The notes under the pieces were generated by a model that saw only the letters and a program-made list of their open reading frames with translations, ran no database searches and was not told the origin of the DNA. A program made the position numbers and the translations under genes. From Luteococcus sp038433135 (GTDB lineage: Bacteria; Actinomycetota; Actinomycetes; Propionibacteriales; Propionibacteriaceae), in contig NZ_JBCDMV010000001.1 of assembly GCF_038433135.1 (NCBI RefSeq), positions 62,001-126,000 of the forward strand: a stretch of 64,000 nt of DNA, read 5' to 3'. Numbering within the stretch: the stretch's first letter is position 1; every line of letters begins with the position of its first letter. Positions 52,750-60,544 of the stretch are shown one piece after another.

Positions 52750-54308
52750 TTCTGGCGTGACGCGTCCTCGTCCACGGCTGCCTCGACGGGCTCGGCCATC
52801 GGGGGTGCGTCTGCCTCGGGCACGGTCTCGGCGACGATCGCCTCGGTCCCAACCGCGGTCGTGGAGTCGGCGTTGGTCTCAACCACGGTCCCCGAGCTTG
52901 TCGAGGGGTCATCCGCAAGCGCGTCCGTGCCGATCCCTTCCGCGAAGGCCGCATCCGGGGTGCTGGTCTCCACCGGGCCCGACGGCAGCCCGCCGAAGGC
53001 CTCCAGCAAGGGCTGCGCGGGTTCGGTCTCGGGGGCCTCGACGGGCTCGGCCATCGTGGTCCCGTCGGCTTCGGGCTGGGGCTCAGCCATGGTCCCCGAG
53101 CTTGTCGAGGGGTTCTCCTCAGATTCGGCCTCGATGGCAGCAGCCTCGGCGGCGGCAACCGCGGCCAAGCGCTCGGCCTCGGCCTTCTCCGCGGCCACGC
53201 GCTCGGCCTCCTGCTCGGCCGCGCGGCGCTCGGCCTCGGCCTTCTCCGCGGCCACGCGCTCGGCCTCGGCCTTCTCCGCGGCCACGCGCTCGGCCTCGGC
53301 CTTCTCCGCGGCCACGCGCTCGGCCTCCGCCTTCTCGTCGGCGATCCGCTGCTTCTCCGCATCGCGTTCGGCCCGGGCCTTCTCCTCGGCCTCGATCCGT
53401 TCGGCCTCCACGCGTCGCTGCTCGGCCAGCTCGGCCTGGCGGGCCTCGCGCGCTGCCGCAAGCTGGCGCTCCTTCTCGGCCTGCTCCTCGGCAGCCTTGC
53501 GCTCCGCCTCGCGTCGCGCCTCGGCCTCCGCGCGGGCCGCTTCGCGTTCGGCGGCCAGGAATCCCTCATGGCGCTCCAGCTCGGCCTTGCTGGATTCATG
53601 GCGCACCACGATCGCGGTGCCCTCCTTGGTCAGCCAGTGGATTCGCTGCTGGCCCTCGACGACGGTGCGTCCGCTGACCGGGTCGATCACCAGGCAGGTG
53701 CCCTCGTCGATCGAGACGACGGTGGTCACCTCGCCCTTCTCCAACGCGGCCAGCCCGGAACCCAGCCCGGCGACGTCCCCATGCACGTCGACGGCGGGGC
53801 CGATCAACCCCAGCCCCTCGCGCATCTCGAACTCTTCCAGACCCTCGCCCCACACCTCGGGGACGATCTGGCGGCCCCGGAACTTCCAGCCGCCCACGAT
53901 GGCCCGCTTGCCCACCACCATTGCGCCGGCGGAGAAGCCCAGATAGGGCACCCCGCGACGCACCAGCTTGGCGATCAGATCCCGGTGCGGACGCAGCGCA
54001 TCCAGGTAGCCGGGGGTCCAGCCGCCGGCCACCACCAGAGCTGCGAGTTCCTCGGGTGCCTCGGGCCAGGCCGTGGTGTTCTGCGACGCATCCGGCTCGT
54101 CATCCAGCCAGACCGGCACGATCTCCGCCTCCGGCCAGCGCGCGCTGATCGGATCCGCGTACCCGGCCAGTGCGTCGCCCACCTCCTCCTGGGTACCCAG
54201 CAGGGCGATCGCAATCCGGGTGCCACGCTTCTTTGCGGACTCGACGAACTGGTCGTGGACGCTGTCTAGGGTGTCGGCGGGGCCGCCTCCGACGAGGTAC
54301 ATGGTCAT
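52746..54308 (-). CDS. peptidase E-like domain fused to an Ala/Glu-rich coiled coil
   Basis: The 520-residue protein has an N-terminal type 1 glutamine-amidotransferase-like/peptidase E (S51) domain of about 225 residues. The nucleophile serine lies in YLGFSAGAMVVGKRAIVGG, and MTMYLVGGGPADTL is the start. From ~235 to ~400 it is Ala/Glu/Arg-rich and would form a long coiled coil, with the ten-residue unit AEKAEAERVA repeated. The last ~115 residues are low complexity and carry two PSTSSGT and two MAEPVEA segments. Peptidase E cleaves Asp-X dipeptides, but this fusion may be a scaffold. It overlaps the MFS gene by four bases. Confidence 0.7.
   Translation of the reverse strand: MTMYLVGGGPADTLDSVHDQFVESAKKRGTRIAIALLGTQEEVGDALAGYADPISARWPEAEIVPVWLDDEPDASQNTTAWPEAPEELAALVVAGGWTPGYLDALRPHRDLIAKLVRRGVPYLGFSAGAMVVGKRAIVGGWKFRGRQIVPEVWGEGLEEFEMREGLGLIGPAVDVHGDVAGLGSGLAALEKGEVTTVVSIDEGTCLVIDPVSGRTVVEGQQRIHWLTKEGTAIVVRHESSKAELERHEGFLAAEREAARAEAEARREAERKAAEEQAEKERQLAAAREARQAELAEQRRVEAERIEAEEKARAERDAEKQRIADEKAEAERVAAEKAEAERVAAEKAEAERVAAEKAEAERRAAEQEAERVAAEKAEAERLAAVAAAEAAAIEAESEENPSTSSGTMAEPQPEADGTTMAEPVEAPETEPAQPLLEAFGGLPSGPVETSTPDAAFAEGIGTDALADDPSTSSGTVVETNADSTTAVGTEAIVAETVPEADAPPMAEPVEAAVDEDASRQK
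53161..53340 (-). repeat. 30-bp tandem repeat encoding the coiled coil
   Basis: A 30-bp unit containing GCGGCCACGCGCTCGGCCTC recurs in about four to five copies, three of them adjacent and nearly identical (about 53229-53318). It encodes AEKAEAERVA units. Such units can expand or contract by slippage. Confidence 0.85.
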
Positions 54309-54399
54309 GCAGCCAGACTAGTCAGCGCTCTGGCTTGGGGGAACCTGAGCTGACCCCGCTCACTCCTAACCTGTCCTCGACGCCCGCGAAAGGAAGCCC

Positions 54400-54774
54400 A
54401 TGCCCCAGCCTGCCGATGCCCTGCACACGTCCCGCGCGAACCTGGTGGTCAAGCCCAGCAACCTCCTGGAGACGGTGTTGGCCTGGCAGCCGCTGCAGCT
54501 GCTCACGGGCATCTACGGAACCATCAGCCTGGGCGGTCACCTGTATGTCACGCCCACCGAACTCACCTTCATCCCGCACGCGGTCAACGCGTCGCACACC
54601 GAGCTGCACATCCCGCTGGGTGACATCACGGATCTGCGGACGCAGCAGAAGCTGATCGCCGCGTTGCTGATCGTCACCACCGTCACGGGCGAGGAGCTCC
54701 GGCTGGTCAGCTGGAAGCGTGACGAGGTCATCTCCGCGGTGCACCAGGCACGCGGCACCACGCCGGCGACCTGA
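54400..54774 (+). CDS. hypothetical PH/GRAM-like protein
   Basis: The 124-residue protein has no named domain that I can prove. The centre, LTGIYGTISLGGHLYVTPTE then LTFIPHAVN and LHIPLGDITDLRTQ, has the alternating strand pattern of PH- or GRAM-like lipid-binding domains (G.L.LT...L.F.P). It starts at ATG 54400 after GCGAAAGGAAGCCC. There is no signal peptide. It is divergent from the peptidase-like gene and is followed by the remnant of a phosphatase gene end. Confidence 0.6.
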   Translation: MPQPADALHTSRANLVVKPSNLLETVLAWQPLQLLTGIYGTISLGGHLYVTPTELTFIPHAVNASHTELHIPLGDITDLRTQQKLIAALLIVTTVTGEELRLVSWKRDEVISAVHQARGTTPAT

Positions 54775-54808
54775 TCCTGTTTCCCGGGCAGCCGGTTCTC
54801 TCAGCGAC

Positions 54809-54856
54809 TCAGGCCAGGGATTCCAGTTCATCCAGAATCCGAGGTGCTGCCGACTT
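54809..54856 (-). pseudogene. duplicated 3' end of a low-molecular-weight phosphatase gene
   Basis: The minus strand reads KSAAPRILDELESLA then a stop. The intact phosphatase gene at 59270-59725 ends RAVPRILDELEVK. Eight residues are identical, and most DNA differences are at third codon positions. It begins right after the deoC stop, in another frame. The fragment has no start and cannot be expressed alone. It marks the left edge of the deoC cassette. Confidence 0.65.
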
Positions 54857-55524
54857 CAGCCTTGGGTCAGTGAGTCCAAGACGGTGGCGGAGGCAGACAG
54901 ACCCAGCCGGGTGGCGCCTGCGGCAACCATGGCCAACGCGGTCCGGCCGTCCCGGATGCCACCGGATGCCTTGACACCTAGCCGTGGTGACACCGTCTTG
55001 GCCATCAGCTCCACCGCATGCACGCTGGCGCCTCCAGCTGGGTGGAAGCCGGTGCTGGTCTTGACGAAGTCCGCACCCGCGTCCTCTGCCGCTTGGCATA
55101 CGCGCACGATGGTGTCGTCGTCCAGGGCAGCCGACTCGATGATCACCTTCAGCACCACTGGGGCCGGGACAGCCTCGCGCACGGTACGGATCTCCGCCTC
55201 GACCAGATTGAAGTGACCCTCGAGAGCGTGCCGCAAGTTGATCACCATGTCGATCTCGTCGGCTCCCGCTCGCGCGGCCTGTCCCGCCTCGTATGCCTTT
55301 GTCTCAGCCGAGTGGGCCCCGGAAGGGAAGCCGCACACCACCGCCAGCTTGAGACCGTTCGGCACAGCGATTGGGAGGTGGCTCGGGGAAAGGCACACGG
55401 AGTAGGTGCCCAGCGCCGCAGCCTCATCGATAAGCAGACGGATCTGTTCGAGTGTCGCCTCGGGCTTCAGCAGGGTGTGGTCGATCATCCGGGCGAGTTC
55501 GGGGCGAGTGGGGAAGCTGGTCAT
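54856..55524 (-). CDS. deoC: deoxyribose-phosphate aldolase
   Basis: The 222-residue TIM-barrel aldolase has the family blocks: ARMIDHTLLKPEATLEQI (~11-28), VVLKVIIESAAL with the assisting lysine (~125) and DFVKTSTGFHPAGGA with the Schiff-base lysine (~154). GVKASGGIRDG is the phosphate-side block. DeoC splits 2-deoxyribose 5-phosphate to glyceraldehyde 3-phosphate and acetaldehyde. No deoxynucleoside genes are nearby. In a cluster with a polyol dehydrogenase and FGGY kinase, it may act on another phosphorylated sugar. The ATG at 55524 is in the MTSFPTRPEL frame. Confidence 0.9.
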   Translation of the reverse strand: MTSFPTRPELARMIDHTLLKPEATLEQIRLLIDEAAALGTYSVCLSPSHLPIAVPNGLKLAVVCGFPSGAHSAETKAYEAGQAARAGADEIDMVINLRHALEGHFNLVEAEIRTVREAVPAPVVLKVIIESAALDDDTIVRVCQAAEDAGADFVKTSTGFHPAGGASVHAVELMAKTVSPRLGVKASGGIRDGRTALAMVAAGATRLGLSASATVLDSLTQG

Positions 55525-55535
55525 GTCTGTTCCTT

Positions 55536-56495
55536 TCATTGGGCTGGCACCGCATCATCGAGCAACGTCGTGGCTGTCCGCTGGTCAGTTACCAGCACGG
55601 TGCAGATTTTCTGATTGAGGGTGGCGCGGGCAATGGCGACTTTCTCGGGGCCTGCGCACACCCCGATCGAGATCGGGATTGCACGAATATCGGCAAGGTC
55701 GAGGCCGATGGTGCGGGACTGCAGGTCCTCGTCTACTGGTTCGCCGTGGCAGTTGAGGAATCTGGCCAGCACGTCGCCCACGGCCCCGCGTTCCCGGAGT
55801 CGATCAATCTGCTGGGCGGTGAGGCATCCTGACTGCACCAGAACGGATTCTCGAGTGGCGGCTCCCAGCGAGAACACGATCGCTTCGGCTGTGCGTGCGA
55901 GCTCCAGAACTCCCCTGATGGCCGGTTCGCGACGCAGTGCAGGTGCCAGCGCTAGGGAATCGATGATCGCTGGGGCCGGAAGGAAGACCGGGGTACCGTT
56001 CGACTGCCGGGCCAATCGGGTGATGACCGAGGCCGGGTCGCCCCACCCCGGGTGGCTCAGGCCGCCGTTGGCCTGAACCACTGTTGCCCGCTCGGTCCAC
56101 ATTGAGGGAACTTGTTCAGCCAGTGCGGTCATCGTGTAGCCCCAGGACGCCGCGACGATCCGAGGACCGGGTGAGAGGTCGGCCAGCGCATCCGCAGCTG
56201 CTCCCGCAACCAGACGCAGGTTGTCCTCGTGCTGGGCAGCCCCGGGCACAACGATGCTGGCCTGCAGTGCGAAGCGTTCCACCATGGCCTCCTCCAAGTC
56301 GTGACAGCGGGCCCGGGGGTGAACTATTCGGATCTGCACGACGCCGCGACGCTTGGCCTCGGCGAGCAGTCGCCCCACCTGCCAGCGAGTCAAGTGAAGT
56401 CGCAGGGCCACCTCCTGCTGAGTCAGGTCTCGCTCGTGGTAGAGCTCAGCCGCCCGTAGCAGGAGGTGGTCGTACTTGTCATCGCGTCGCGACAT
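55536..56495 (-). CDS. SorC/DeoR-type sugar-responsive regulator
   Basis: The 319-residue protein has an N-terminal helix-turn-helix (LTQQEVALRLHLTRWQVGRL, ~24-43) and a sugar-phosphate-isomerase-like effector domain (VVPGAAQHEDNLRLVAGAAA; IVFSLGAATRESVLVQSGCL; KVAIARATLNQKICTVLVTD). SorC proteins are activated or relieved by phosphorylated sugars. It lies between deoC and the polyol dehydrogenase on the same strand and would control the whole cassette. Spacing to deoC is 11 bases and to the dehydrogenase gene three bases, so all are one operon. Confidence 0.85.
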   Translation of the reverse strand: MSRRDDKYDHLLLRAAELYHERDLTQQEVALRLHLTRWQVGRLLAEAKRRGVVQIRIVHPRARCHDLEEAMVERFALQASIVVPGAAQHEDNLRLVAGAAADALADLSPGPRIVAASWGYTMTALAEQVPSMWTERATVVQANGGLSHPGWGDPASVITRLARQSNGTPVFLPAPAIIDSLALAPALRREPAIRGVLELARTAEAIVFSLGAATRESVLVQSGCLTAQQIDRLRERGAVGDVLARFLNCHGEPVDEDLQSRTIGLDLADIRAIPISIGVCAGPEKVAIARATLNQKICTVLVTDQRTATTLLDDAVPAQ

Positions 56496-56498
56496 TGC

Positions 56499-57548
56499 TC
56501 AGATCGCGCCGTTGGGGAGGAAGAGGACCTTCGACGAGATAACGCTGCGTTCGGCCATCTGCTTGATCAGCACCGGCACCTGGTCCAGGGGCTCCTGATG
56601 GGTGATCATGAACTCCCACCGCAGATTCCCGCGGGCCATCTGATCTAGCGACGTGGTCCACTCGGCGCCCGGGAAGGGGGCAGAGAAGGAGTTCCACGAG
56701 CCGCAGATGTTGATCTCCAAGCGCATCAGCCGCGCCCAGGAAGCGTCACTTATGGTGATGTCCTTGTTGGGGATTCCGATGAGCACCACGTCGCCATGCC
56801 GCGCGGCCATTCCGACCGCTTGGTCCACCACGGTCGGTACCCCGGAGGTCTCGATCACGACATCGAACCCGTTGTCCATCAAGGGTTCCAGTTCTTCTCG
56901 GGTGATGGGAGCATGGTCGGCCCCGGCCTGCCGGGCGAGTTCTGCCTTCTCGGGGGCCACGTCGACGGCGACGATCTCGCCGGCGCCCATGATTCGGGCC
57001 CACTGCACAGCGAACAGGCCAATCGGGCCGCCACCGCCCAACACCGCCACCCGGTGTCCGGCCCGCAGCTGCGTCCGCCAGATGGCGTGCAGTGCGATGG
57101 CTGCGGGGTCCACCATCGCCGCGGCGCGCGGGTCCAGACCGGCGGGAACTTTCAGCAACAGGTGCGCGGGGCCAGCCACATACTCGGCGTAGGCGCCGTG
57201 CCGACGCGATCCGTAGTAGTCGTAGTTCTCACACAGGCTGAACTGGCCCTGCGCACACGGCGGGCAGTCGAAGCAGGGCAGCATCGGAGGAACCGTCACC
57301 AGGTCCCCAACGGCCAGGTCGGTGACGCCCGAGCCCACCTCCTCGATCCATGCACTGAACTCGTGACCACAGATCAAGGGCAGCTTGTGCGGGCCCTTTT
57401 TGAACATCCGGGCCAGGTCGGACCCGCACACGCCGCAGGCAGCGACCTTCATCAGCACCTCGCCCTTGCCGGGAGAGGGCACCTCCATCTGCTCGATGCG
57501 GATGTCGTCCACCGCGTGCATCATGGCGACTTTCATCATTCTGGGCAT
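56499..57548 (-). CDS. zinc-dependent polyol dehydrogenase (galactitol-1-phosphate DH-like)
   Basis: The 349-residue medium-chain dehydrogenase has zinc ligands in ACGVCGSDLARM (~37-48) and GHEFSAWIEEVGSG (~61), and a structural zinc site with cysteines in MLPCFDCPPCAQGQFSLC (~89-106). The coenzyme-binding motif is VLGGGGPIGLFAVQWARIMG (~170-188). The later NICGSWNSFSAPFPGAEW is shared with GatD and sorbitol-type enzymes. It would oxidise a polyol or polyol phosphate. It sits with the kinase and SorC regulator, so it feeds a sugar acid or ketose pathway. The exact substrate is unknown. Confidence 0.8.
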   Translation of the reverse strand: MPRMMKVAMMHAVDDIRIEQMEVPSPGKGEVLMKVAACGVCGSDLARMFKKGPHKLPLICGHEFSAWIEEVGSGVTDLAVGDLVTVPPMLPCFDCPPCAQGQFSLCENYDYYGSRRHGAYAEYVAGPAHLLLKVPAGLDPRAAAMVDPAAIALHAIWRTQLRAGHRVAVLGGGGPIGLFAVQWARIMGAGEIVAVDVAPEKAELARQAGADHAPITREELEPLMDNGFDVVIETSGVPTVVDQAVGMAARHGDVVLIGIPNKDITISDASWARLMRLEINICGSWNSFSAPFPGAEWTTSLDQMARGNLRWEFMITHQEPLDQVPVLIKQMAERSVISSKVLFLPNGAI

Positions 57549-57566
57549 ACTCTTCTCTCTGCTCGG

Positions 57567-59117
57567 TCAGGCTTCTTCGAGGTGGCGGGTCATGTCGCGC
57601 ATCAGCTCGCGCATTGCGTCGTAGGTCTTCAGATAGGCGTGGTAATTGTGCTGGTAGGCCTCGTGGGCCGCCGCATCTGGCTCAATCACCGCAACTGTGT
57701 GGACCATCTCCCGGGCGGCGGCAGGCAGATCGGGGTAGACACCGGCGCCAACGGCGGCCATCATGGCGGAGCCCAGAACCGGGCCTTCCCGGACATCGGT
57801 GAAGGTCATCGGCACATTGGTCACGTCGGCGTGCATCTGCATCCACAGCCGGGACTTGGCCGGGCCGCCCGAGACGACGACGCTCTCCGGCGGGTAACCA
57901 TTGGTGCGCATCACGTCGAAGATGCTCTGGGTGCCGAAGCAGACGCCCTCCATGATCGCTCGGAACATGTGCCCCTCGGTGTGGCCCAGGCTGAGCCCCC
58001 AGAACATCCCTCGAGAACGAGCATCGGAGTAGGGGGCGCGATTGCCCTGGAAATGGTCCAGGAGGATCAAGCCATCGGAGCCGATCGGTACTTGGCCAGC
58101 CAGTTCGTCGAGCACCTGGTAGGGGTCTCGGCCCTCCGCAGCCGCCCGTGCGCTGGCAATCGGTGCGAGTGTGTTCTTGAACCAGGCGACGACACTGCCG
58201 GTGGAGGACTGGCCGCTCTCGACGGTGTATTCACCTTGGATCACCGCGTCGGTGAAGGAACCCCAGATCCCTTGGGCGTGCACCGGTGTCTTCGACTGCC
58301 CGATCATCACGTGGCTGGAGCCGGTGATCAGCGCCATCTTCCCGGGCTCGACGACTCCGAGGCCGATCGCGCCGGCGTAAGCGTCAATCGCGCCCTCGGC
58401 CACCGGTGTCCCGGGTTTGAGGCCCAGTTCGTGGGCTATCTGGGGGCGCAGGCCGCCAACCACCTCGCCGATCGGCAGCAAGTTCTTGGGGAACTTGTCC
58501 AACACTCCCTCGGCGCCTGCCTTCTGGTACAGACCCACTGGCCAGCCCCCGGTGTCACCGTCGTAGAAGTACTTGCCAGCTGCGTGGTTGAGCGACATTG
58601 CCCACTCTCCGGTGAGCTTGTTCACCAGCCAGTCCGTACAGTCGCAGATCACCGCGGCCCGGTCAAAGACCTCGGGCTCATTCCTGGCGATCCACATGGT
58701 CTTGGGCGCGCCCCATTCAGCGGACACCGGGCCAAAGCCCGAGTACTTCAAAGCCTCGTCGCCGGTAGCGGCCAGAGCGTCCGCCTCGGCTGCGGCACGG
58801 ACATCCATCCAGAGCAGGGCGGGGCGCAGGTGCCGGTCGTCAGCGTCCATCGCGACCACCGTTGCTGCTGTGGAGTCGACACCGATTCCGACGATGTCTT
58901 CGGGAACGACCTTGCCGGCTGTCATGGCCCCGCGCACCGCCTCGATGATGCAGCGCCACCACTCGTCGGGATCCTGCTCGGCGCGGCCAGGGCGGGGGAA
59001 AGCCGTTCGCCACTCGGTGGCGAAGACAGCGATTTGCCTACCCGCTGGGTCGAAGATCCCGGCTCGTGCACCGCCGGTGCCCATGTCGATGCCGAGGAGA
59101 AGTTGTTGTGCGCTCAT
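57567..59117 (-). CDS. FGGY-family pentulose kinase
   Basis: The 516-residue kinase has the N-terminal phosphate loop LLLGIDMGTGGARAGIFDPA (~5-24) and a catalytic aspartate in EGAIDAYAGAIGLGV near 240. MALITGSSHVMIGQS is the ATP-site block and VVVSGGPAKSRLWMQM lies near the C terminus. It acts on a ketose released by the neighbouring dehydrogenase. The ATG at 59117 follows GAGGTGG. Kinase, dehydrogenase, regulator and aldolase genes share direction, with short gaps, as one operon. No transporter is in the cassette. Confidence 0.85.
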   Translation of the reverse strand: MSAQQLLLGIDMGTGGARAGIFDPAGRQIAVFATEWRTAFPRPGRAEQDPDEWWRCIIEAVRGAMTAGKVVPEDIVGIGVDSTAATVVAMDADDRHLRPALLWMDVRAAAEADALAATGDEALKYSGFGPVSAEWGAPKTMWIARNEPEVFDRAAVICDCTDWLVNKLTGEWAMSLNHAAGKYFYDGDTGGWPVGLYQKAGAEGVLDKFPKNLLPIGEVVGGLRPQIAHELGLKPGTPVAEGAIDAYAGAIGLGVVEPGKMALITGSSHVMIGQSKTPVHAQGIWGSFTDAVIQGEYTVESGQSSTGSVVAWFKNTLAPIASARAAAEGRDPYQVLDELAGQVPIGSDGLILLDHFQGNRAPYSDARSRGMFWGLSLGHTEGHMFRAIMEGVCFGTQSIFDVMRTNGYPPESVVVSGGPAKSRLWMQMHADVTNVPMTFTDVREGPVLGSAMMAAVGAGVYPDLPAAAREMVHTVAVIEPDAAAHEAYQHNYHAYLKTYDAMRELMRDMTRHLEEA

Positions 59118-59269
59118 GCTTTCCACCTCACGAAATCAGCGTTGATCACGCGACTGTTGTGGCGGCTTTGCCACCCGTCCAGAGTGCGGCGGAGCAGCGG
59201 CGGGTCACAACGGCCCAGCTGGTTTTGCTCAAGTGAGCAGCGTGGGCGCGTTGAGGCGCGGCCCGAGGT

Positions 59270-59725
59270 CTATTTCACTTCAAGCTCGTCCAGGATTCTG
59301 GGCACGGCCCGCTCGATCGCGGCCATCGTGGCGTGGAAGCCGTCCATTCCGCCGTACCACGGGTCGGGCAGCCCGTCGCCGGCCGAGGCCTCGGGGTCGT
59401 ATTCACTGAACAGGTGCAGATTCTCGGCCTCGGGCACCAGGCGTCGCATCCGGTCGACGTGGTACTGCTCGGCGGCCACCACCAGATCCGCCTCCCGGAT
59501 CTCCCGGGCGGTGATCTGGTGCGCCCGGTGGTTCGACGTGTCATGGCCTGCCGCCTTCAACACCCGCACCGCGCGTGGATCGATCGGGGCGCCGTGTTCC
59601 TCGTCGCTGACGCCGGCGGAGGTGATCTCCACCTCCAGCCCACGCTCCGCGGCCTGGGCGCGAGCCACGCGTTCGGCCATCGGTGAGCGGCAGATGTTGC
59701 CGTGGCAGACCATGATCACCTTCAT
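59270..59725 (-). CDS. low-molecular-weight protein-tyrosine phosphatase
   Basis: The 151-residue enzyme has the phosphate loop VCHGNICRSPMAERVARAQA (C at residue 7; CxxNxCRS) and the DPWYGGMDG acid loop (~120-128), with the general-acid aspartate in the DP pair. It removes phosphate from tyrosine in the cytoplasm and can antagonise bacterial tyrosine kinases. The ATG at 59725 overlaps the stop of the upstream membrane gene. Its last 13 codons resemble those left at 54809-54856, on the far side of the sugar cassette. Confidence 0.9.
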   Translation of the reverse strand: MKVIMVCHGNICRSPMAERVARAQAAERGLEVEITSAGVSDEEHGAPIDPRAVRVLKAAGHDTSNHRAHQITAREIREADLVVAAEQYHVDRMRRLVPEAENLHLFSEYDPEASAGDGLPDPWYGGMDGFHATMAAIERAVPRILDELEVK

Positions 59726-60093
59726 CGCTCGTCCCCCTTCAGCACGCCGCCGACCAGTGCACTGACCACGCTGATCACCATGGAGCCGATCAACGCCGGC
59801 ATCCAGCCGGTGACCCGCCAGGGCTGGCCCAGTTGCGTCGCGGCCCAGCTGGTGAGCATCAGCATGCCCGCGTTCACCACCCACAGGAAGAGGCCCAGGG
59901 TGAGGATCACCAGCGGGAAGGAGAGCAACTTCAGGATCGGCTTCACCAAGGTGTTCAGCACGCCGAAGATCACGGCCACCACCACGATCACCAGCGCCCG
60001 CTGCGGAAGCGAGCCGCCCTGCATGACGATTCCCGGAACCAGGAAGGTGGCCAGCGCCAGTGCGGCGGCATTGGCAAGCAGTCGAGTAAGCAT
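59722..60093 (-). CDS. phage holin family IV-like small membrane protein
   Basis: The 123-residue protein has four helices: LLANAAALALATFLVPGIVM, ALVIVVVAVIFGVLNTLVKP, LLSFPLVILTLGLFLWVVNA and ALIGSMVISVVSALVGGVLK. The pattern fits the holin-like family IV membrane proteins, widespread in bacteria and not necessarily lytic. It overlaps the phosphatase gene by four bases (ATGA), so the two are cotranslated. No phage genes are present, so a lysis role is not supported. Confidence 0.75.
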   Translation of the reverse strand: MLTRLLANAAALALATFLVPGIVMQGGSLPQRALVIVVVAVIFGVLNTLVKPILKLLSFPLVILTLGLFLWVVNAGMLMLTSWAATQLGQPWRVTGWMPALIGSMVISVVSALVGGVLKGDER

Positions 60094-60383
60094 GCCTTCA
60101 GCCTGCCACGCTCAGCCCGGGCTGGTCCGTCGTCGCAGACAGGCCCGCACCAAACGCGTCCACCTGGTCACGAACGGCGCGACGCCGGTTGCCCGCGCCG
60201 CGCGAGGCACCCCGCGCCGATCTTGGTTCGTCACGCCCGAAATGCCGGGCGCGACCAACACCGCCGGGCGCGCCGTGCACGATGCGGCGCGACGTGACGC
60301 CCGCCCATCCATCCTGTGCCGGTGCTGCGGTCGAGGCCAGGTGCCCGCGTCCGATTGACCCCCATGGGACCGGCTGGGCGGCG
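60094..60383. other. GC-rich intergenic stretch with imperfect dyads
   Basis: No gene is supported in the 451 bases between the holin-like gene and the argF start. Segment 60160-60300 has imperfect dyads such as GTCACGAAC with TTCGTCAC, and CGCCCG/CGGGCG, that resemble a decayed palindrome element. A family A repeat follows at 60384-60479. No promoter is clear. Confidence 0.4.
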
Positions 60384-60479
60384 GATTCCGAGAATCGACC
60401 TCCAGATTCGGGCCAGGGAGTGGGGTGCCCGCTCAGGACCTGAGGTCGGGCCAAAGTCTGGCGGTCGATTCTCGGAATC
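60384..60479. repeat. family A inverted repeat, copy 3
   Basis: GATTCCGAGAATCGACC (60384-60400) pairs with 60463-60479; the only unpaired bases are just inside it (T against G). The arms extend about 25 bases. It lies 65 bases upstream of the argF start. Confidence 0.88.
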
Positions 60480-60544
60480 GGATCGATTGAGGTGCGGGCT
60501 GCCTGAGAGAATGGCCCCTCATGGACGCACGCAAGGGAGCACAG

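Noticed and set aside
53161..53340. CRISPR array
   Set aside because: The units are in-frame coding repeats without spacers.
54809..55099. Separate 96-residue minus-strand gene over deoC
   Set aside because: Only its last ~16 codons, after deoC stops, resemble a protein (the phosphatase tail); the rest is a deoC shadow.
59722..60093. Prophage on the strength of the holin-like gene
   Set aside because: No other phage genes are present and the family is often chromosomal.
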